A stretch of 64,000 nucleotides of DNA from Dreissena polymorpha. Its lineage: Eukaryota > Mollusca > Bivalvia > Myida > Dreissenidae. Position 1 is the stretch's first letter, and each line of letters begins with the position of its first letter. Shown here piece after piece: positions 36,801 to 48,800 of the stretch. The stretch spans positions 186,001 through 250,000 of the forward strand of contig NC_068358.1 of NCBI RefSeq assembly GCF_020536995.1, written 5' to 3'. The position numbers were made by a program, and so were the translations under genes. Below the pieces are notes generated by a model that had not been told where the DNA came from, did no database searches, and was given only the letters and a program-made list of their open reading frames with translations.

Positions 36801-39800
36801 GCTATCTTCAATATTGCAAAAGACCAAGGTTAAAGTTTTGAGACACACACATACAATGACAGACAGACAGGCCAAAAACAATATACCCACGATCATTCGA
36901 TCCGGGGGCATAAAAATCACTTGTTTATGGACAAGTTGCTTGCCCAATTCTACTTATCCATAAGCAAATAATTCTTGTCCAAGCTGTGTCTGGTAGTTGT
37001 TGTAAGTCTCTTCTGATTTTGCAAACAATGTGACATTGAAATAATTTCTTGCAGATCATTGTGTAATCTGATAAGATGAGAGGTTGAAGAACAATTTGCA
37101 GAACATAATACAGTCAGATCGTTAGTCCAATCGTTAGTGCGTGTTGGATGATTCACAAAGACAAAAGATATATTCAATAAGCAGTGGATTCCTAATAGCC
37201 AAGTCAATACAAATCAATAAAAGTATGTACGCTTCATCATTTTTTGGTGTCAATATATAACAAGAGGGCCAAGATGGCCCTAGTTTGCTCACCTGAGAGG
37301 AGTCGGTTCATTCAATCTTTACCAAATGAAAAACTTGACCTAGATATTGTCCAGACAAACATCCTGGTCAAGTTTCATCATTATTTCATCTGCGAGTCAT
37401 GATCAATGTACCTATGAAGTTTCATGATCCTAGGCGTAAGCATTCTCAAGTTATCATCCGGAAACCATTTTTCTAAGTTGAGTCACCGTGACCTTGACAG
37501 CCATTGTGTAAATACGTTTTTTCGCATTTAACAATATCTATAAACAATTTTAACAAAACCACGCTTTCCAATAAATTACTTGACATTATTTATTTTTGTT
37601 TTTTATTTAATATAAAAATATGGACATTAAAAATGCCTATCCAAATACTAGTATATCTCTTCAAATATCATACAAACAAGAGATGTGTTTGTCAGAACAC
37701 AATGCCCCCTACTGTGCCACTTTGAATAAAAAAATTAATTTTTTGTATATCCCTTTTAATAAAAAATAATACTTCGCTAGTTAAAATGATCTGCATACAA
37801 GCCATATCGTTTTTCTTTAATTAATGTTATGTTTTTCTTGTGTAAACTTACCTAGAATTATGAAATTGAAATTAAATTGGAATAACAGTAATGAGTAATT
37901 ATTTTTATTTAAAATTGCACATGCCATTTGACTACAATATGTGCAAGCTAACAATAAAATCATACATCCATGACGATCGGACGCTTTAGCAAGTGGGAAA
38001 GGTAGCCTGTAAAATGCAAAGTGCGCGATTGCGCTCCTTAATATTCATACGAGCTATATTGTTTTGTAAATTTATTTTATGTTTTCCTTGTGTAAGAACC
38101 CACCTAAAATAATTAAATTGAAATAAAAATAGAATTAAATCGTGTTTCAACATTTCCTCTTGCACAAAATATGGAACCATACCTACCCTATCCAATCGTC
38201 ACGGATGAACTGTTTTATTGTGAGCTTGCATAAAAAGTAGTCAAATGATTGTATGTAAAAATTGTAATCAATATCTTTACTCATAACTGAGATATTCAAG
38301 TTTGAAAGTGATGTTTTAGAAAAGTCCCCAAGGGTAATTTAAGTAAAAAATGTACCTTTTAAAGCTAACAGAATGCTACCTTTAGTATATATAACAAACA
38401 GGTCAACAGCTATAATGTTAAACATTGCTTAAAATTACACATACAGAAACTGTAGCACATCCACTATACTTCTTTAAGTATGTGATAATAATTATATTCG
38501 TTGATTTCAATTGTGTAATTTAAAAATTCATTATATTGAATAAAAACTCCCTTTATATGATTCTTATGTCTACTATAATGCTCCTTTCATACGATTGGCG
38601 TTGCATGCTTATCACCATTTATTGAGTTAATTGTATAATGGAAACACTGAGCACGTTATTCATGATATTTTGTTTTTCATAAAAATATACATCAGCATGG
38701 TTTCACTGAGTCTGCTGAGTCTAAGTATACATAATATGAAACTTTGTAATTCAAAATTCCCCATGATTTTATTGTTTAACAGAGTTTCAGATTTTGTAAA
38801 TATTTGACACATGTCATTGTTATTTGGTATTTGGTGACAACTTTAGATTATTGTTTTGAAGTCAATGAATCTTATAAAAAGACACATGGCAGGTGAGATG
38901 TTAGGTTGTTAATCACCTGTATATGTATTGGAAGCAATTATTTTGCCAAATAATATTTGTCAAAGAAATTAATAAAACCATTTTTAAGGAGAAAATAAAA
39001 GAAAGTGAATGAAGCCATATGAATGTGTTTGTTGTTGTTTTTTCAATAACAATTCATTGCTTGGTAAATGAAATAAAATAAAAATTACCGGTAACTAGAT
39101 TCAAAACAAAAATTGTGTACCTTCTTTTATTTCTGAGAAGAGCTTTTCTATTCCAACAGGTTTGCAGATCAGTGGTTTTAGATGGTAGAGCAACAGACCG
39201 TGGTTCTTGTCTTCAAAGGCAGCCAAGCCTGGACTCCTGTTTAACATTAGGATACTGTATAGGATTGCTGAACAAATGTCTCATACTTTAATGTTGGAGT
39301 CAATAACGCTCATTTGAGTCCATATTAATGAAAAGACAACTTATAAAATATAAATTAACAAAGTTAAACAACACAGGTTTCATTTAACTTGTTTTTATTA
39401 CAAAAAAATGCTGACATTATTTGATTTGTTATATTATTTAATACATATGTTATACTTATAATACAAAAGCTGCATCAAACAGATATTTTCTATTTGTCAA
39501 ACCTTGCCTTTTTTACTTACGTTGCATAACAGTAGATTGTATTTCCCTTGCTCACTTTCTGATCAAACAGGGACGGGTGTGCATTAGACTTTACTTTTCC
39601 TCTATAAAAAAAAGCAAAACTGGTAAGCTAGTTAGAGCAAAAAAAAAGAGGGCCTGAAAGGCCCATAGTCGCTCACCTGAGATAACAAGATATAATTGGG
39701 ACAAGTCTTCTGACCATTTTTCATAAAGATAAAGAGCGGAAAATAAATGTGGCCTCTAGAGTGTTAACAAGGTTTTACTATAGCCATATAAGGAAAAATG

Positions 39801-42800
39801 CCCCGCCCCCTGGCAGCCATGTTTTTCAACCAACTGGCATCATTTTCAAACTTGTCCAAAATATTATCGGGATGAATCTCCTGACCAAGTTTCATGAAGA
39901 TAGGACAGTAAATGTGGCCTCTAGAGTGGTAACACGATTTTACTATAGCCATATAAGGAAAAATACCCCGCCCCTTTGAAGCCATGTTTTTCAAGCAAAC
40001 ATAATTATTTTCAAATTCATCCAAGATATCATTGAGACCATTCTTCTGACCATATTTCATGAAGATTGGACCATAAATGTGGCCTCTAGAGTGTTAACAA
40101 GATTTTACTATAGCCATATTAAAGCCAATTAAGGAAAAATGCCCCGCCCCTTGGCAGCCATGTTTTTCAAGCAAAGGTTACCATTTTTGAACTCATCCAA
40201 GATATCATTTAGACAAATCTTCTGACCAAGTTTCATGAAGATCGGAAAATAAATGTGGCCTCTAGAGTGTTAACAAGGTTTTACTATAGCCATAAAAGGA
40301 AAAATGCACCATCCCCTGGCTGCCATGTTTTTCAACCAACCGGCATCATTTTCAAACTTGTCCAAGATATTTTTGGGATGAATCTTCTGACCAAGTTTCA
40401 TGAAGATTGGACAATAAATGTGGCCTCTAGAGTGTTAATAAGATTTTACTATAGCCATATTAAAGCCAATTTAGGAAAAATGCCACGCCCCTTGGCAGCC
40501 ATGTTTTATCAAGCAAAGGTTACCATTTTTGAACTCATCTAAGATATTATTGGGACAAATCTCCCTACCAAGTTTCATGAAGATCGGAAAATAAATGTGG
40601 CCTTTAGAGTGTTAACAAGGTTTTACTATAGCCATATAAGGAAAAATGCCCCGCCCCCTGGCGGCCATGTTGTTCAACCAACCGGCATCATTTTCGAACT
40701 CGTCCAAGATATTTTTGGGATAAATCTTCTGACCAAGTTTCATGAAGATTGGACAATAAATGTGGCCATTAGAGTGTTAACAAGATTTTACTATAGCCAT
40801 ATATAGCCATATAAGGAAAAATGCCATGCCCCTTGGCAGCCTTGTTTTTCAAGCAAACGTAACCATTTTCGAACTCATCCAAGATATCATTGAAACCAAT
40901 CTTCTGACCAAATTCCATGAAGATTGGACAATAAATGTGGCCTCTAGAGAGTTAACAAGGCAAATGTTGAGGCCGCAAAACGCAGGACGGACAAAAGGCG
41001 ATCACAAAAGCTCACCATGAGCACGTTGTGCTCAGGTGAGCTAAAAAACCACAAATTACAGTAATAATTTGTTATTAATGAAAAAATGTTTTCTATCAAA
41101 ATAAACGCAAATTAGGTCGAATCAATAGTTAAAACATGAATTTAAAATTGACACAAGAGACCTGGGGTGAGTCCTGTTAAAAATGTCAACTGATAAATAA
41201 AAAGCATTTTCAGTCATTATAGTGCTCAATCACATAATGATTACTTACGCTCGTCTGCAGATGTCGATTATCATGCAAATGAGAGCAGGCTGTTTCCGCT
41301 GAAAATTATCTAAGACTGAAAACGCGTTGACACATTCCTCTGCAGAATACATTGATGGGGCATCTGTCGGCACAAGGAATGATATGCCATTTTCTTCGAA
41401 ACCGTGTCCACAGAAATAAAACAAAACATAAACATTCGGTCCAATGAGTCTACTGAATTCCATCACGGCATTTTCGATTTCCGGTTTGGTCAGGTTTAAC
41501 AAGGTCACGACCCTGAAATCCATGCTGGCAAGTTGCTCTGCCAGATCGTGAACGTCAGACTTCGGGGCCGCCAGTTTTATTTCTGATTTGTAATCAGAAT
41601 TTCCAATCAGGAGAGCAACTTTGTCAGAAGCTGTAATTGAAAAAACATAAATTTCTTAAAAAAATAAGATAGAAATTTACTTAATTCTTTACAAATTAAA
41701 AACTAGATGTGGTCTTATGATGCATGTCATGAAACAGACAAAGTGTGTGTCACAAACACAATCGTTTTTCATCAAGAATTGTTTGCTTTCAAAATTCCAT
41801 CGTAAATGAAAGGTTCTCTTTTAGTGTGAAAATTTGAACTCACATTCTTGAAACCCTCAACATTTTGTGACAAATTCCTGTTACAGTGAAAATCTATGCT
41901 GGCAACATTATAGGGATCAATACCAAATGCCATTGACCTCATTTATAACGTGTTGCAAGGGTAGCTCACAAGTTAATGAGAGTGAGTATATATGATAAAA
42001 ATCATAATGGTACGACAGTTTCCACTTTCCCATGGTATATGAAAGCTCTACCACAAGCATTTACCCTAAAACTTGTAGCACTGTTTAATCCCCTTTGACA
42101 AAATTGTCAAATCCTTACTTATGCCAGACTTAAAACCCCAAATCTAACAAATGCAACACTTAAATTTCAAAACTGGCTTAGAGCAGCTGACTTAAACAAG
42201 AGCACTGCATAACTGGTGCCACGCTCGGCTGCGAAAGCTTGTCAGAATTTTTATTTTTTATTTTTTTTTAAGAGGTCACAGTGACCTTGACCTTTGACCT
42301 AGTGACCCAAATGGTGTGGCGTGTAGAACTCATCAAGATGCATCTACATATGAAGTTTCAAAGTTGTAGGTGGAAACACTTTGATTTTAGAGCGAATGTT
42401 AAGGTTTATGTTAAAGTTTCATATGAGAGGTCACAGTGACCTTGACCTTTGACCTAGTGACCAAAAAATGGGTGTGGCATGTAGAACTCATCAGGGTGCA
42501 TGTACATATGAAGTTTCAAAGTTGTAGGTGGAAGCACTTTGATTGTAGAGCCAATGTTAAGGTTTTAGCACGACGCCTACGGCGGATGTCGGACGACGAG
42601 CTGGCTATGACAATAGGTTGGGTTTTCTCTGAAAACAGCCTCGCTAAAAATCAATCCCAGTAAATTATGCAAGATAGGAACGCTGTTATTAAACTAGTTT
42701 TCTTTGTTTGGCTGCATTAATTATTAAGCATTGTTGGTGTTTTATTTATTAAGTACATTATGTAGTGTAAAAATATCATAGATAACTACATCTAGCGAGA

Positions 42801-45800
42801 CCGTACCCCCTCCCCTGGACTGTCTTGCAACCGTGGCTTAGGTAAATACTATAGATAGGACATCAACTGTTGTCCATAATGTTATCCGTCACCATATCCC
42901 CAGACCTATGATTGTACATAATGTTAACCATCAACATATTCCCAGACTTAAGGTTGTACATAATGTTTACCATCAACATACTCCCAGACTTACGGTTGTA
43001 CATAATGTTAACCATCAACATACTCCCAGACTTATGGTTGTACATAATGTTAACCATCAACATACTCCCAGACTTATGGTTGTACATAATGTTAACCATC
43101 AACATATTCCCAGACTTAAGGTTGTACATAATGTTAACTACCAACATATTCCTAGACTTACGGTTGTACATAATGTTAACCATCAACATATTCCTAGACT
43201 TACGGTTGTACATAATGTTAACCATCAACATATTCCTAGACTTACGGTTGTACATAATGTTTACCATCAACATATTCCCAGACTTATGGTTGTACATAAT
43301 GTTAACCATCAACATACTCCCAGACTTATGGTTGTACATAATGTTTACCATCAACATATTCCCAGACTTATGGTTGTACATAATGTTTACCATCAACATA
43401 CTCCCAGACTTACGGTTGTACATAATGTTTACCATCAACATATTCCCAGACTTATGGTTGTACATAATGTTAACCATCAACATATTCCCTTACAGTTGTA
43501 CATTATGTTAATTGTCCTTTTATTCCCAGACTTACGTTTGTACTTAATGTTAACCATTAATATGTTCCCAGACTTACGGTTGTACATAATGTTAACCATC
43601 AACATATTCCCAGACTTACGTTTGTACTTAATGTTAACCATTAATATGTTCCCAGACTTACGGTTGTACATAATGTTAACCATCAACTTATTCCCAGACT
43701 TACGTTTGTACTTAATGTTAACCATTAATATATTCCCAGACTTAAGGTTGTACATAATGTTAACCATCAACATATTCCCAGACTTACGGTTGTACATAAG
43801 GTTAACGGTCAACATATTCCCAGACTTACCGTTGTACATAATGTTAACCATCAACATATTCCCAGACTTACGGTTGTACATAATGTTAACCATCAACATA
43901 TTCCCAGAATTACGGTTGTACATAATGTTAACCATCAACATACTCCCAGACTTACGGTTGTACATAATGTTGTCGGTCACAGCAGGGATCTTCAGCCTGA
44001 GGAATGCTGATTTGCTGAGTTTGCGCTTTCTCTCGATGCCTGCTACAGGTGTTGCCAAGGAAACCTCACACTGGTACAGGCCTTGCTTCACCTGCTCCTG
44101 AATATTCACGATCTTCAAATCTGATCCAGTCTCGCCTGCAGTACAGAAATAAATTGTTCAAAGTTTGAATGACAATGCAGCAGAAAACTGCTAACTATAA
44201 GAAGGATAAGAATGTGTTTTATGTACTGTAACAGGTACTGAAATAACCGAGTACCTTAATCCAGACACTTTGTAAATAGATGTAAATTACGATACCATAC
44301 AATATATATATTTAATTACACCTTTTGATTACAATTATTTTTTGCACCATTTACTATTTCTTTGTATGTTAATTCAAGTCCCAGTTATTCTTGACCCATC
44401 CAAGGAACAATTCTTATTTCAACCATTGTATGTGAATTTTCATATTTACAAGGTCGATAAAAAAGTTTCAAACTTAAATAGAACCCATGGCATTCTATTG
44501 GAATTATGCATATTTTGCACAGACATGTGCATCAATCAATATCATAGAATATTGTCATTTTGTAAATGAGTTAATGGGCCATGTGTGAGGTTTGGGCAAC
44601 AACTAAACTACTTCAAACCCAAATGCTTGGAAACGACATCTCCAAGCGGATAACCAATTACATGTAAATTCATTTGTGTGCGTTAAGATATTTTGTGTGT
44701 CATGTCTAGTGAATTTGTTTTTGTCTCACTGTTTAGCAGTTGATACCATAAACTTAATAACAGACAACATGAGCCCTGTCATCAGACTTTAGGTTTTATG
44801 TGTCAAGCGTATCTCCACACACGCCTTACAATTTGTGGAGTCTTGCCAGAAGCTACACTGTCGACTATTGAGACCATGAATCATTGTGTGACTGTATAGT
44901 GTAGCCCCTGGCCAGACTGTGCATATGTGCAAGATGGTATGGAGTTACCCTGACTGCAAATGGCATAAACCGTATAATTAAGCTTTTCTACTGATAAAAC
45001 AGTGATGTTTCACTTTGTGTATACTCAATCATGCTTTTATTTTTTGTGTAGGCTGTCTGGATTTAAGTGCTGTCTAGGTTCTACGCCAGGTATACCAGTC
45101 TGAGGTTTCAGGCTGGTGTCTTTGGTATTTTAAATAGCACGTCTTCAAAACACACAACAAAAGTTGTAACGAATACATTCCAAATAGATTACCAGTGATC
45201 GGAGCACCATCTTTGAACCACTGGTAGCTTAGTGGTAGATGACACTGAGCTTCCACACTAAAGAGGGCGCTGCCACCGAATGACAAGTCCACAGACTGTG
45301 GGTGCGATATGATTGTGATGTCTGAAATCAGAATGGAACACAGTTAGGTTTATTATTTGACAGGTTGAAGTGTAACCGAGATAATTATTTCATTATTCCA
45401 CGTAAGTTGATAGAAAATAAAATGATAATCAAATTTAAACATCTAGATTATAAAAAAAATCATATTCTCTCTTTTAGAAAATCTTATATTGCCTTTCATA
45501 TTTGAATGGTTTATTAAATTATAATCTCTGATTTCCTATGATTTCCTAATCAAAGTAAATCTTGCTAACGTTTTCTTTGTCTTTAAATCCTCTGGATTGT
45601 ATTAACTTTCAAATTCACAATATTGAACATAAACAATAAATTTTATTATATAATCTGTAAATAAAAACAATTTCATAGGTCGACACAGGGGTCTAAGAAT
45701 TACAATATATTTCATATTCTAGAAAGTAAGGCTTTTCTGAGAATATGTTTGGTAATTAAAAAGCTAGTGTTTATGACCGCTTCTGGGTGCTATAAATTTG

Positions 45801-48800
45801 AGCAAAATCAGTAAGAACATATCTATGGACTTAACCTAAATGATGTCATTTACAAATAACAATGTTTGGCATTTATTTACTCATTTTAGAGATAGTCACT
45901 TAACTACTTGAACAAAAGATTAACATGAAAAACACATTTTTTGGTATTCTTACTAAATTAAATTGTCACATACCAGCCTCTAATGTCTTGATAGTTTCTG
46001 AAAAACAAAGGATATAGCAATTATTAGAAGGAAATCTTGACTTCTTGAATTGTATGTTAACTATTTTAGTTTTATTTATTTTCTTGGCTTTGGGGCTTCA
46101 TAGGTGAAACTTAAATGCAATAAGTCTATCTATCGACTTCTAGCTTTGGTGTCTTTAAGCTCTTAATTTGCAGACTGGACCAATTTGAACAACAATCAAA
46201 GAAGTTATCAAGCTATTAATGCTAAAGTTTAAGATTGTTAATTCTTATTGAAGGGTAAAGGATTTTGCTGGGACTACAAGATTTGGTCATGCTTATTTAG
46301 GGTTAAGAGTTATTGAGGCTCCAGCAAAAGCAGTTGTACTGTATGTTATAAAACAGCATACCTTTGACCTGGGCTGTCCTACACTGCTCCTTCTTGACTC
46401 CATTGTTGACAATGCAGTAGTAGCTGCCCATGTCCTCTTTGTCAGCACATATCACCTGGATTCATGGAAATTCTATGTACAAATAGCATATAGAAATAAA
46501 GACATTTAAATACTAGTTATGTTAAATTATGCATTATTCAAATGAAAGTCGTAGAGGTCGTTTTACAAAATGAGTATAGCAATAGATTCTTTTGTGGCGA
46601 CTTTAGACTCAGTCTACGTTCAAATTTTAGGGACAAGTGACTTCTCCCTCAGCTGAAATTAGGGAGAAGTGAGGCAACGTGGTCTCTGTTCAGCTTTTTA
46701 TTAACTCTTCACGTATATTTTATTCCCCTCATTACACAACGCCCATCATAATTATGATTAATTAGAAACAACTCACATTTGGCAGTTTGAGGGAAAATCA
46801 TAACAAATATAAACAAACACACTGAAGTGTTAATGTTGTGTTATTATTGTACTTTATACATTTAATTAATATATTATTGGTAAATTTCTGGCTCAAAGTA
46901 AATCATCAAAAGAATTAGAAGTCACTTCTCCTTCATGCAATTAGAGGGAAAAGTTAATATGCCATGGGAGAAGTTATCTCTCACGTCTCTTTCACAGCTG
47001 AGCCCTGATGTTCATCAACCTTTATGGAACTACATGTACATATACTAACAAAAAGGTTCAAATTAGTAACATACATTGTATGTTGGCCCTTGTCCATCTT
47101 CAAGCTTGACCCCATTCCTGTACCACTGGTAATGTATCGGCGGATCCCCACTAGTTTTCACTGACAACTTGAAAGACTGACCAAGGGTTACTGTGATATC
47201 TTGAGGGTGACCGGTGATCAGTTTGTACTGTATTTGTGTGATGGACTCCAACGCTGCAAAGTTTGCATTCAATATAATTACATCATGACAAGGTAATTAT
47301 CCACCTTCTTTATTTTTTAAATTGTATAACTGATGCGTTTTTTCAACTTGCTATCAACAATTTTTATTTCAGCTTATGGCATTGCCTTAAGGAAAACAGC
47401 TAGATAAATTACTAAAAGCTCTAGCTTCCAAGTTAAGCAACATTGTCAGTGTATATATTTGCATAAGGTATATAAAATAGACAAGGGCTGTTTGTAAAAC
47501 ATGCATGCCCCCATATGGGCTGTCAGTTGTACCGTTAGTGGCAGCCATTGTGTGAATACGTTTTTTGTCACTGTGACCTTGACCTTTGACCTTGTGACCT
47601 GAAAATCAATAGGGGTCATCTGCCAGTCATGATCAATGTACCTATTAAGTTTCATGATCCTAGGCGTAAGCATTCTTGAAATATCATCCGGAAACCATTT
47701 ACTGTTTCGAGTCACTGTGACCTTGACCTTTGACCTAGTGACCTGAAAATCATTACGGGTCATTTGCCAGTCATGATCAATGTACCTATGAAGTTTCATT
47801 ATCCTAGGCGTAAGCATTCTTGAGTTATCATCCAGAAACTATTTTACTATTTCCAGTCACTGAGATTTTGACCTTTGACCTAGTGAACTGAAAATCAATA
47901 GGTGCCATCTGCCAGTCATGATCAATGTACCTATGAAGTTTCATGATCCTAGGCATAAGCATTTTTGAGTTATCATCCGGAAACCATTTTACTATCTAGA
48001 ATCACTGTGACCTTGACCTTTGACCTAGTGACCTGACCTAAAAATCAATAGGGGTCATCTGCCAGTCATGATCAATGTACCTATGAAGTTTCATGATCGT
48101 TAGGCCTAAGCGTTCTTGAGTTATCATCCGGAAACCCTCTGGTGGACGGACCGACAGACAGACGGATCGACATGTGCAAAACAATATACCCCCTCTTCTT
48201 CGAAGGGGGGCATAAATATCTCCTGAAGTCATTTGAAATCAATTACCAGATCCATAGTCTGCGGACCTGTCTTGCAGACCATTAACCAAGGCTGCAACAT
48301 GGTCAGGATCAACTGAAGTATGCACATTAAATAATAAGTATACATGCTAACTTGATAAGTGGCCAACACTTAGCATGTGTTCAATTGTGGATAACAAATT
48401 AACTGCGCCTCAAAACAACAATTATTATTTCAATTTCATACAAGAAATTATGTCAGTATGTTTTTTTTGTATTTTTTAAAAATATATTTTGCAACAATCA
48501 TAGCAAATAAAGTCAACATTCAATTTCCAACAAAATTGAACCAACAAAAACTATTTGATCAAAATCACATAGACTATAAGCAACCTGCGCTCAGCTGACT
48601 GAACATGTAGATAAAGTCGCCAGAGTCTGGGGGATGGAGTCCATTGGCAACCCTGGGATTGGGTGACACGGACACTACTGTCAGTTTAGTTAGGACCGTC
48701 TTGTTTGGGTCCCCACAGTTGTGTATCTGGCAAGAGTAGCCACCAGCATTCTGCTGTCTGTAATGAAGTTTATGTGATTGAAGTTGCATGTCAATTGCTG

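Noticed and set aside
39749-41020. Chain of similar open frames (GFYYSHIRKNAPP-like)
   Set aside because: They repeat with the 165-185 bp tandem unit and are interrupted by it, so they reflect repeat structure only.
42870-43970. CRISPR-like appearance of a regular repeat array
   Set aside because: Units are contiguous with no unique spacers, and the host is a eukaryote.
42908-44118. Very long open frames on both strands (up to 397 codons) over the satellite
   Set aside because: A 42-bp unit without stops keeps several frames open by necessity. Only the MALT1 exon 10 part on the minus strand is supported by family similarity and splice sites.
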